Shown in pieces: positions 28,088-36,008 of a stretch of DNA of 64,000 nucleotides. The notes beneath the pieces were generated by a model, which saw only the letters and a program-made list of their open reading frames with translations, was not told the DNA's origin and ran no database searches. The stretch is from Actinoplanes sp. N902-109 (GTDB taxonomy: Bacteria; Actinomycetota; Actinomycetes; Mycobacteriales; Micromonosporaceae), in NCBI RefSeq assembly GCF_000389965.1, contig NC_021191.1:3039501-3103500 (forward strand). The letters are read 5' to 3'. How positions within the stretch are numbered: the first letter of the stretch is position 1; the number at the start of each line of letters is the position of its first letter. The translations under genes were made by a program, and so were the position numbers.

Positions 28088-30043
28088 ATGAGTTCACGTC
28101 ATGTCCGCCGTGGTGCCGCCGCGGTGGCCGGGGTGCTGTTGGCGGCCGGTCTGCTGTCTCCGGGCGCGCACGCCGACCCGCGCAGCGGGTCCGCCGCCGA
28201 TGCCCTGCGCACCTCGCTCGGCGCGCAGGGCATCGTCGAGATCGATCCCGCCACCGCGACGGTCCGCCGGATCGCCCGGCGTGACGGTTTCCTGACCGGC
28301 CCCAGCCCGCTGGCGCCGGAGCGGATCGTCCGCGCCTACCTGGTGCGGCACCGCTCGGTGATCGGGCTCGACGAGTCCGAGATCGCTGCCCTGGTGCTGC
28401 GCAAGGACTATGTCGACATCGCCGGCACCCATCATCTGAGCTTCGTGCAGAAGGTGGCCGGCATCGAGGTACTCGGCGCCGGGATCGTGGCCCACGTCGC
28501 CCGGGACGGCCACCTGATCGCGATCAACGGCGCCCCGGTGGCCGGGCTGCCCGCCACAGCCGGCCATGCCAGGGTGGATGCGAGCGCCGCGCGCCGGGCA
28601 GCCGTACGCGACGTGTCCGGCGACTCGGCAGCGACCCTGCGGACGAACGCCGCGGAAACGGCGACCTTCTCCGACGGTGGCAGGGTCCGGCAGGTCGTCT
28701 TCCCCGCGGTGACCGGCCCCCGGCTCGCCTGGGAGGTGATCACCATGGACGAGGGTTATCTGAGCGTGGTCGACGCGGCCGACGGGACGGTCCTCAGCCG
28801 GCGCAGTCTCAAGGGCGAGCACCACGCGACGACCTGGGAGAATTATCCGGGCGCCCCGGTCGGCGGCCGGCAGCACCCGGTCGATCTGAGCCGGTGGCTG
28901 CCGGGCAGCGCCACCAAGCTCGACGGCAACGTCGCGCACGCATACTCCGACGTCAACGGTGACGACGTGGCGCAGGCCGCGGAGGAGGTTCTCCCGCGTC
29001 CCGGGACCAGCTTCGCGTACGGGTTCACCGACTTCTCCGCCGAGGTCGGCGCGCCCTGCTCGGCGCAGCGGCAGTGCTCCTGGAACCCGGCCGTGCCGTT
29101 CTCATGGCAGTCCAACCGGGAACAGAACACCGCCCAGCTGTTCGCCTACGTGGGCACCTGGCACGACCATCTCGCGGCGGCCCCGATCGGGTTCACCCGC
29201 GCGGCCGGCAACTTCGAGGCCCGCGACGGGGACGCGGTGCGGGCCGAGTCGATGGACGGCGCGGACACCGCCGCCGGGCTGCCGGACGGTGACCACGACA
29301 ACAACGCGAACATGACCACCCCGCCGGACGGCATGTCGCCGAAGCTGCAGATGTACCTGTTCACCAGCTCCGCGAGCGTGCTCGCCGGCAACTCCGGGGA
29401 CGCCGCCGACATCGTCTACCACGAGCTCACCCACGGTCTCTCCGACCGGCTGGTGGTCGACGCGACCGGCAACTCGACGCTGAACAGCCCCCAGGCCGGA
29501 GCGATGTACGAGGCCTGGAGCGACTGGTACGGCCTGAGCTATCTGGTCGACACCGGGCTGGAGCAGGACGACCCGGCCGACGGCGACGTCCGCGAGGGCG
29601 ACTACATCCTCAACGGCCGGTCTGTCCGCAGTGAGGCGATCGACTGCCCGGTCGGCAGCACCGCGTCGATCTGTGCGGGCAACCCGGCCGCGGGCACCGG
29701 TGGCTACACGTACGGCGACTACGGCAAGATCTCCTCGCGCAACGCCCCGGAGATCCACGCGGACGGGGAGATCTGGGCCCAGACGCTCTGGGACCTGCGC
29801 CGGGCGCTCGGCAGCCGTACGTCGCTCTCCCTGGTCACCCGGGCGATGGAGCTGGCGCCGGCCGATCCCTCCTTCCTGGACATGCGCGACGCGATCCTGC
29901 TGGCTGACCGGGTGGCCGGCAACGGCCGTGCCCAGGACGGGATCTGGCAGGTCTTCGCCGCCCGCGGCATGGGCGTCGCCGCGAGTACGGACGGCTCGGC
30001 CGACGTCACACCGACCGAGGACTTCACCGTTCCACGGTCGTGA
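28088..30043 (+). CDS. Secreted M36 (fungalysin-type) metalloprotease
   Basis: A 651-residue secreted preproenzyme: a signal peptide ending near HADP (residue 31), an FTP propeptide domain (about 40-170) that inhibits until cleavage, then the catalytic domain with zinc motif HELTH at 445-449 and third ligand Glu475 in YEAWSDWYG. GGGAG lies 7 bases before the ATG. Fungalysins are broad extracellular endopeptidases. It opens the 28-45 kb block of secreted enzymes and regulators and is convergent with the AfsR-like gene. Confidence 0.9.
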   Translation: MSSRHVRRGAAAVAGVLLAAGLLSPGAHADPRSGSAADALRTSLGAQGIVEIDPATATVRRIARRDGFLTGPSPLAPERIVRAYLVRHRSVIGLDESEIAALVLRKDYVDIAGTHHLSFVQKVAGIEVLGAGIVAHVARDGHLIAINGAPVAGLPATAGHARVDASAARRAAVRDVSGDSAATLRTNAAETATFSDGGRVRQVVFPAVTGPRLAWEVITMDEGYLSVVDAADGTVLSRRSLKGEHHATTWENYPGAPVGGRQHPVDLSRWLPGSATKLDGNVAHAYSDVNGDDVAQAAEEVLPRPGTSFAYGFTDFSAEVGAPCSAQRQCSWNPAVPFSWQSNREQNTAQLFAYVGTWHDHLAAAPIGFTRAAGNFEARDGDAVRAESMDGADTAAGLPDGDHDNNANMTTPPDGMSPKLQMYLFTSSASVLAGNSGDAADIVYHELTHGLSDRLVVDATGNSTLNSPQAGAMYEAWSDWYGLSYLVDTGLEQDDPADGDVREGDYILNGRSVRSEAIDCPVGSTASICAGNPAAGTGGYTYGDYGKISSRNAPEIHADGEIWAQTLWDLRRALGSRTSLSLVTRAMELAPADPSFLDMRDAILLADRVAGNGRAQDGIWQVFAARGMGVAASTDGSADVTPTEDFTVPRS

Positions 30044-30069
30044 GCCGGCGACGCCCGGGTAAGGGCGTT

Positions 30070-30104
30070 CGGGGCAGCCGCGACCTGTTCGACCGGCTGC
30101 CCCG
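30070..30104. terminator. Hairpin between convergent genes
   Basis: CGGGGCAGCCG and CGGCTGCCCCG pair over 11 bp with a 13-base loop between the M36 and AfsR-like genes. It can act in either direction; there is no U-run, as is usual in actinomycetes. Confidence 0.6.
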
Positions 30105-30130
30105 CACGTTCGCCGGCTCGCGCCTGCCGC

Positions 30131-30172
30131 TCGCGTACGTGAAGCTGAAACTCGCGCACGTGAGGGTGAAAC
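30131..30172. repeat. Two tandem 21-bp repeats 3' of the AfsR-like gene
   Basis: Two adjacent 21-base units at 30131-30151 and 30152-30172 share 17 of 21 positions; both begin TCGCG(T/C)ACGTGA and end TGAAAC. A weaker third half-copy (AGCGTAGGTG) follows. Each unit is one codon multiple (7 codons) and two helical turns. It may be a binding site or a minor sequence repeat. Confidence 0.5.
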
Positions 30173-30193
30173 CAGCGTAGGTGTCCCGGCGGA

Positions 30194-33085
30194 TCAGCCG
30201 CGCCGGGCCCGGTCCGGCCGCAGCCGGGTCACTTGTTCCTGCAGGCTGTGCAGGTCGCCGCGCAGCCGTTCCGGGCCGCCGTCCTGCAACGAGGTCAGCA
30301 CCTGCTCGGCATCCCCGTACGCCCGCCAAGCCCCGCTGGCGTCCTCGGCCGATACCAGCAGCTCGGACAGGACGCGCAGCGCGGTGAAACGGTTGGGTCC
30401 CTGGTGCATCTCCCCGGCCGACTCCGCGGCCTGGCGCAGCTGGTCCATGGCATCCTCGACCCGGCCGACCGAGGCCAGGTTGCGCGCTATGACGACGCGA
30501 GTGGAGATGTCCTCGTGCTGGTATTCGAGCCGGCGGTTGAGGGCGAGCGTTCGTTGCGTCGCCCGTTCCGCCTCCTCGTGCCGGCCGAGCCGGATCAGTG
30601 ACTGGCCCTGGCAGTCCAAGCAGCGCAATTCCGCCCGGATGTCGCCGGTGCTGCGGGTGAGGGCGAGGGCCTCCTCGCTCGCTGCCAGGGCCAGGTCGTG
30701 CCGGCCAAGCGTGGTGTGCACGGCGTGCAGGTCCGTGAAGACGGCCGCCTGTTCGGCGGGCATGCCATGGGCGGCGAAGATGTCCCGCGCCCCGCCCAGC
30801 AGTTCGAGAGCTTCCTCGTTGGCGCCCGCGTACCACCGCGCACCGGCCAGGCTGCGCAGGACGTGTCCCTCCCCGATCTCGTCGGAGCGCTCACGGGTGT
30901 CGCGCAGCGCGTAGCGCATCACGTCTTCCCAGTCGGCGAAGAACCCTTGCCACGCCAGGTACTGCTGCATGGTCAAGGCGAGGTGCCAGGGCACGATCCC
31001 GTACCCGAGCCCGGCCGCAAGCAGCACGGCCTCCTTGAGTACGCCGCGGTGACGGTCGAACCAGTCCAGCGCCTCCTGGTAGGAGGCGGGCTCCTCGGCG
31101 GCCACCCCGGCCGGCGGGGCCGGAAGCTCGACGGAGGCGCGGTTCACCGCGAGCAGTCGCCGGGCGTTCGCGGCGCTGTGCAGGTAATGCTGCAACAGCC
31201 GACTGATCGCCGCCTGTTGCTCTGCCGCCGGCTCGTTGGCCGACAGGAGTTCCTTGGCGTACGACTTGACCAGCACGTGCGACGAGTAGATGCCGTCGCT
31301 GTCCTCGTCGATGAGCGCCGCCTCGGCGAGCTCGGTCAGTTCGTCGCGAACTTGCCGCCGGTCCCGACCGGCCAGGCTGACAGCCGCGTCCACGCTGATG
31401 CCGGGTGTCAAAGCCATCGCGAGCAACCTGAAGAGGCGAGCTGCGCCTGGTGTGAGCTGCCGGTAGGACCACGAGAAGGCGGTGCGCGGGTTGCTCACCC
31501 CACCACGACCGGGGAAGGCATCGAGTCGGCTCGAGTCGTCGCGCAGCGCGGCGGCCACCGTGTTCAGCGAGAGCTGGGGCCGGGCGCTGAGCTGGGCTGC
31601 GATGACGGCCAGCGCCAGGGGTAGCCGACCGCATGATTCGATCAGCTGATCCAGCGTCTCGGCGTGGATCCCGTCGGTGAGCTCCCGGTTGCGTCCGCGG
31701 GCGAGCCGGGCCAGGAGCAGCTGCCGGGCCTCGCCCGGCGTGGGCAGGTCGGCCCTCAGCAGGTGGGCACCGTCGGAGGCGGCGAGGCCGACGAGCGGAC
31801 GTCGGCTGGTGATCAGCACGAGGCTGTGCGCCGAGTTGGGCAGCAGGGGGCGTACCTGAGACGGGTCACGGACATTGTCGAGCAGGACCAGGATCCGCTG
31901 GCCGGCGGTGAGGCTGCGGTAGGTCCCGGCCAGGGCGTCGAAGCCGTCCGGGATCTCGGAGGCCGGAATTCCCAGGGAGTAGAGCATGAACCGTAGTGCG
32001 TCGCCGGCGGAGACCCCATCGTCGTCGTGCCCGCGCATGTCGAGGTAGAGCTGGCCATCGGTGTAGTCGCCGGCCAGCAGGTGAGCGACCTGGCTGACCA
32101 GGGTCGACTTGCCAACCCCGCCCATACCGTCAACGGCGATCACCAGGGGGCTGATGGATGAGTCCGTCCGCGACCTGGTGCACAGCTCGCGCAGCGTCTT
32201 GATCTCCGCGTCGCGCCCGACGAACAACGGATGGCCGGGCGGCAACTGGGCCGGGCGTACGAAGGTCCGGGATCGTCCGGCCGCGACCGCGAGTTGCTCG
32301 GCCGGGGTGACGGGTGCGGACACCGCCTGGGTGAGCACCTGATGGTGCGCCTTGCGCAGCAGCGGACTGGGATCGATGCCCAACTCGTCGGCGAGCCGGC
32401 CGCGGATGGTCTGGTAGACGGTGAGCGCCTCGGCCTGGCAGCCGACGGCGGCCAACGTCGTGATCAACGCGGCGTGCACCGGCTCGTTGAGCTGACCGAT
32501 CTCCGCGGCCAGCCGGATCGGGGCGAGCACCTCCGCAGCCCGGCCCGTCTTCGCCGCCAGTTCAGCGGCGCGGATGGCGGCGGCGAAGAATTCCTCGTCG
32601 ACCGCGGCGAACACGGCTTGGGCCATCGTGCTGTCGGCCAGGGAATCACCGGAGGAACCGTGCCACAGGCGCAGGGCCTTGATCTGGTGATCGAGTGCCG
32701 CGGCGGGTTCGCCGTTCCCCGCACTTCTTCCGGCCGCGCCGATCAGCTCGCGGAATGCGGCCAGATCCAGGACATCGGGGCCGCCCGCGAACTGGTATCC
32801 GGTGCCGTGCGGCACCAGAAAGGATCCACTCGTGCGTGCCCGCAGGTCAGGCTCGAAGATCCGGCGCAGGGCCCCGACGTACTTGTGGATGATGTTCACC
32901 GCGCTGGCGGGCGCCTCGTCCTCCCACATGAGGTCGATCAGGTCAGCAATGCTGGCCGGCTGGCCGCCGCGGACCGCCAGCAGTGCCAGCAGGCGTCGTT
33001 GCTGGCGCGGGCCGGCGTCAATTTCCACCCCGTCACGCCAGAGCCGCAGCGGCCCGGCGACCTGTAGCCACAGCCCGGCTGTCAC
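30194..33085 (-). CDS. AfsR-like SARP regulator with NB-ARC and TPR domains
   Basis: A 963-residue SARP: OmpR-type winged helix (residues 1-95: VAGPLRLWRDGVEID, QQRRLLALLAV), BTAD (100-250, ELGIDPSPLLRKAHHQVL), NB-ARC ATPase (about 280-560; P-loop GMGGVGKSTLV near 320, LVLLDNV, ITSRRPLVGL), then TPR repeats to the end. This is the AfsR architecture, an ATP-dependent activator of secondary metabolism usually phosphorylated by Ser/Thr kinases. A GTG start at 33083-33085 has no strong ribosome site. The divergent kinase at 33328 is a natural partner. Confidence 0.9.
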   Translation of the reverse strand: MTAGLWLQVAGPLRLWRDGVEIDAGPRQQRRLLALLAVRGGQPASIADLIDLMWEDEAPASAVNIIHKYVGALRRIFEPDLRARTSGSFLVPHGTGYQFAGGPDVLDLAAFRELIGAAGRSAGNGEPAAALDHQIKALRLWHGSSGDSLADSTMAQAVFAAVDEEFFAAAIRAAELAAKTGRAAEVLAPIRLAAEIGQLNEPVHAALITTLAAVGCQAEALTVYQTIRGRLADELGIDPSPLLRKAHHQVLTQAVSAPVTPAEQLAVAAGRSRTFVRPAQLPPGHPLFVGRDAEIKTLRELCTRSRTDSSISPLVIAVDGMGGVGKSTLVSQVAHLLAGDYTDGQLYLDMRGHDDDGVSAGDALRFMLYSLGIPASEIPDGFDALAGTYRSLTAGQRILVLLDNVRDPSQVRPLLPNSAHSLVLITSRRPLVGLAASDGAHLLRADLPTPGEARQLLLARLARGRNRELTDGIHAETLDQLIESCGRLPLALAVIAAQLSARPQLSLNTVAAALRDDSSRLDAFPGRGGVSNPRTAFSWSYRQLTPGAARLFRLLAMALTPGISVDAAVSLAGRDRRQVRDELTELAEAALIDEDSDGIYSSHVLVKSYAKELLSANEPAAEQQAAISRLLQHYLHSAANARRLLAVNRASVELPAPPAGVAAEEPASYQEALDWFDRHRGVLKEAVLLAAGLGYGIVPWHLALTMQQYLAWQGFFADWEDVMRYALRDTRERSDEIGEGHVLRSLAGARWYAGANEEALELLGGARDIFAAHGMPAEQAAVFTDLHAVHTTLGRHDLALAASEEALALTRSTGDIRAELRCLDCQGQSLIRLGRHEEAERATQRTLALNRRLEYQHEDISTRVVIARNLASVGRVEDAMDQLRQAAESAGEMHQGPNRFTALRVLSELLVSAEDASGAWRAYGDAEQVLTSLQDGGPERLRGDLHSLQEQVTRLRPDRARRG

Positions 33086-33103
33086 GTGCCGCGACCAGTG
33101 CTC

Positions 33104-33142
33104 GTCATAGGCACAGTTTAGTCATAGGGGTTGGTGACTGTG
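33104..33142. promoter_or_regulatory. Direct and inverted repeats in the SARP/kinase divergent promoter
   Basis: GTCATAGG occurs at 33104-33111 and 33121-33128, a 17-base period. CACAGT at 33112-33117 and ACTGTG at 33137-33142 form inverted arms around the second copy. On the minus strand TAAACT could be the -10 of the SARP gene. SARPs bind direct repeats, so autoregulation is possible. Confidence 0.35.
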
Positions 33143-33327
33143 GACTGCCGAAATATGATCGAGCAAACATCGGCCGGCGACACTCCGGAATGTCGGAGCG
33201 AGCCGCCGGCAGCATTCGGTGTACCGCTTGGCAGTCGGCCGCGCAGACTGTGAAAACCGGGCGGCCGGGACCCCGTCGGCGGTCTCGGTGTCACGAACTG
33301 TCAATGGAAATCCGATAGGGTGCGCGG

Positions 33328-34857
33328 GTGTCTGACTCCGATGCCCGTGTCATCGCCGGTCGGTACCGTCTCGTGCGCCAGCTCGGTCAGGGCGGCATGG
33401 GTCGTGTCTGGGCGGCATGGGACGAGTTGCTTCAGCGTGACATAGCGCTCAAGGAATTGTTGCTGCCGCGCGGCATGTCCGACTCCGAGGTCCGGGACGT
33501 GAATGACCGGGCGTTGCGCGAAGCTCGGGCCATCGCCAAACTGGCGCATCCCAACATCGTGCGGTTCTTCGACGTCGTGCAGGACGACGGTCTGCCATGG
33601 ATCGTCATGGAGCTCGTGGAGTCGCGGTCGCTGCACGACATCGTCCTGCAGGACGGCCCGTTGCCGCCCGAGCGGGTGGCCCGCATCGGGCTGGATCTGC
33701 TTGCCGCACTGCGCGCGGCACATGCCGACGGGGTGCTGCACCGGGACGTGAAACCGGCGAACGTCCTGATAACCGAGAGCGGACGAGTGGTGCTCGCCGA
33801 CTTCGGACTGGTCGCGCTGATCGGCGAATCCGCGCTCACGACCACCGGAGTGGTGCTCGGATCTCCCTCTTTCATGGCACCGGAGCAGGCACTCGACCTG
33901 CCGACCAGTGCTGCTTCGGACCTGTGGTCGCTCGGCGCCACCATGTATCTGGCCGTCGAGGATCAACCGCCCTACCAGCGCCGGTCACCGGTGGCGACCC
34001 TGGCCGCGCTCACGACCGAACCACCGCGTCCGGCCCGGCAGGCCGGGCCGCTCGCCGAGGTGCTTGACGGGCTTCTGCGCAAGGATCCTGAGCAGCGGCT
34101 CACCGCCGACGCCACAGAACAATTGCTGCGTGTTGCGGCGGGTCTGGTCGAGGCTGACACCGTCACGGCCGGACCGGTGACGCGGTCCCCAGCTGCAACG
34201 CCAACGTCGTTGGAAGCGCCGCACCGGACGCGCGGCCGGAGCCGCATGGTGCTGTGGACACTGAGCGCGCTGATCCTCGTCGGCCTGCTGATCCCTGCGG
34301 CGCTGCTGCGTACCGTCATGGACATCGACACCGCGAGTTCCTCGGGCAAGGACATCAACCCGGCACCGGCACTGCCGGGTTCGCCTTCGCCGTCGGCCCG
34401 GAGCAGCGCCAGCAGCGGCACGAAAGGCAGCGGTCCGAACCTGACGCACTACCTGATCGTGACGCTGCGCGCCAAGGCCAACGGGCGCTTCGCCGGCGCC
34501 GACGATGGCGGAGTGTCTCCCTTGGTGGCTCTGGTGAATGTTGCGGGAACCTGGGAGGCGTTCGAGGAGATCGACCTGGGTAACGGCGACGTGGCGCTGC
34601 GTGCGGGGGTCAACAGCAAATATGTGACGGCATCGGAGGGGCCCTCGTCACGGCTGATCGCCAACAGCACCAAGATCTCCACCGCGCAGACGTTTCACCT
34701 CGTCGACAACCATGACGGCACCGTCTCGATCCTGGCGCGATCCAATGGTAAATACGTGACGGTGCCATCGGAGACCGGCGAACCCCTGACCAACACCCAA
34801 ACCGCGATCGGCACAGCCGAGAAGTTCACCCGAACGGTTATCGGTGAGGTGAAATGA
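33328..34857 (+). CDS. Receptor-like Ser/Thr protein kinase with extracellular fascin-like domain
   Basis: A 509-residue PknB-type kinase. Residues 12-275 are the kinase (LGQGGMGRVW P-loop, Lys in DIALKELL, HRDVKPAN with Asp140, ADFG, GSPSFMAPEQ). Residues about 306-330 form one membrane helix. The extracellular tail (370-505) is a beta-trefoil/fascin-like module with repeats such as NGRFAGADDG, NSKYVTASEG and NGKYVTVPSE. Such tails usually bind ligands in place of PASTA domains. It is divergent from the AfsR-like gene, whose product may be its substrate. Confidence 0.9.
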   Translation: MSDSDARVIAGRYRLVRQLGQGGMGRVWAAWDELLQRDIALKELLLPRGMSDSEVRDVNDRALREARAIAKLAHPNIVRFFDVVQDDGLPWIVMELVESRSLHDIVLQDGPLPPERVARIGLDLLAALRAAHADGVLHRDVKPANVLITESGRVVLADFGLVALIGESALTTTGVVLGSPSFMAPEQALDLPTSAASDLWSLGATMYLAVEDQPPYQRRSPVATLAALTTEPPRPARQAGPLAEVLDGLLRKDPEQRLTADATEQLLRVAAGLVEADTVTAGPVTRSPAATPTSLEAPHRTRGRSRMVLWTLSALILVGLLIPAALLRTVMDIDTASSSGKDINPAPALPGSPSPSARSSASSGTKGSGPNLTHYLIVTLRAKANGRFAGADDGGVSPLVALVNVAGTWEAFEEIDLGNGDVALRAGVNSKYVTASEGPSSRLIANSTKISTAQTFHLVDNHDGTVSILARSNGKYVTVPSETGEPLTNTQTAIGTAEKFTRTVIGEVK

Positions 34858-35003
34858 GGTTGATCATCGTGAAATCCAGCGGAAGCCGGAAATCTTCGCC
34901 GGTCATTCGCCATCGACAGAGAAATACTCTGGTTCAGAAAAAATAAACAGGTTCTCGGCATCATTATCCTCGACGACGAGCGAAGTCGAGGAGCCCTACG
35001 ACG

Positions 35004-35771
35004 ATGGGTCCAGAAAGAACATTCACGGTCCGGCGGGACGGGACGACTCTGATCTGCCATGCATACGGGCGGGGCCCGGTGTGCGTGGCCCATCCCGGCG
35101 GACCGGGCCTGTCGTGGGAGTACCTGCGGATGCCGCTGGTCGAGCGGGAGATGACCATGGTCTACCTGGAGCCGGCCGGTACCGGCAGCTCCAGCCCGCT
35201 GGGGGAGGGCACCTACGCCGACCATCTGGACGTCGTGGTCCGGGCGTTCGCCCGCGAGCCGGCCTTCGTCCTGGGCCACGATCACGGTGGTGAGGTCGCT
35301 CAGAGCTTCGTCCGCGACCACCCCGGCCGGGTGGCCGGACTGATCCTGTACGCGACCTCACCGGTGGCCGGGCCCCGAGCTGCAGCGGGCCTGGACGAGG
35401 AGGCCGCGACCCGGCGGATGCGGGAGACCTTCCCGGGCTTCTTCGCCGACTACCGGCGCCGGGAGGCGGAATTCGTCCACCTCCGGCACGCACTGCGCTG
35501 CTGGCCGGCCTCCGCAGCCGCATTCGACGTCCGGGCGTCGCTGTCCGCCATCACCGCGCCGACGCTGGTCATATCCGGGGCGCACGACCGCATGGTCACC
35601 CCGGATGCCGCGGCGGCCCTGCACCGCGGCATCCCTGGCTCTCAACAGGTCGTGTTCTCCGAGAGCGCGCATCTGGCCCACCTCGAGGAGGCCGAGCGTT
35701 TCGCTCACCTGGTCATCGAATTCATCCGGCGCCACTCCGGGGCGGCCCGGACCGCCCCGGGGGGAATGTGA
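35004..35771 (+). CDS. Alpha/beta hydrolase with Asp at the nucleophile position
   Basis: A 255-residue hydrolase of the proline-iminopeptidase branch by its HPGGPG oxyanion motif. The nucleophile elbow reads VLGHDHGGEV, placing Asp93 where peptidases have Ser (GxSxGG). Asp at this site is the hallmark of haloalkane dehalogenases and epoxide hydrolases, which form an alkyl-enzyme ester. Acid (SGAHDRMVTP) and base (ESAHLAHLEE) are present. GAGGAG at 34989-34994 supports the ATG. The 146 bases before it are AT-richer and hold no gene. Confidence 0.82.
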   Translation: MGPERTFTVRRDGTTLICHAYGRGPVCVAHPGGPGLSWEYLRMPLVEREMTMVYLEPAGTGSSSPLGEGTYADHLDVVVRAFAREPAFVLGHDHGGEVAQSFVRDHPGRVAGLILYATSPVAGPRAAAGLDEEAATRRMRETFPGFFADYRRREAEFVHLRHALRCWPASAAAFDVRASLSAITAPTLVISGAHDRMVTPDAAAALHRGIPGSQQVVFSESAHLAHLEEAERFAHLVIEFIRRHSGAARTAPGGM

Positions 35772-36008
35772 ACGGGTGTCCGGGCTCTGCTGGGCGAGCC
35801 TCGCCCGGCCGGCCTCGCCCGGCGTTGACCTGGAACGGGTGGACACCACGACGGGGGCGGCCGCACCGCCAGGACACGTGGCCGGGGTCATCATGGTCGC
35901 CGTCGGGCGGACCTCGCCCATCCCGGTTCATGTCGCCTTCCTGACACTTGGACCCCACCTTCGGTGAGGCTCGGAATTTACCGGGCAATGGTCCTAAATT
36001 ACCGTTAT

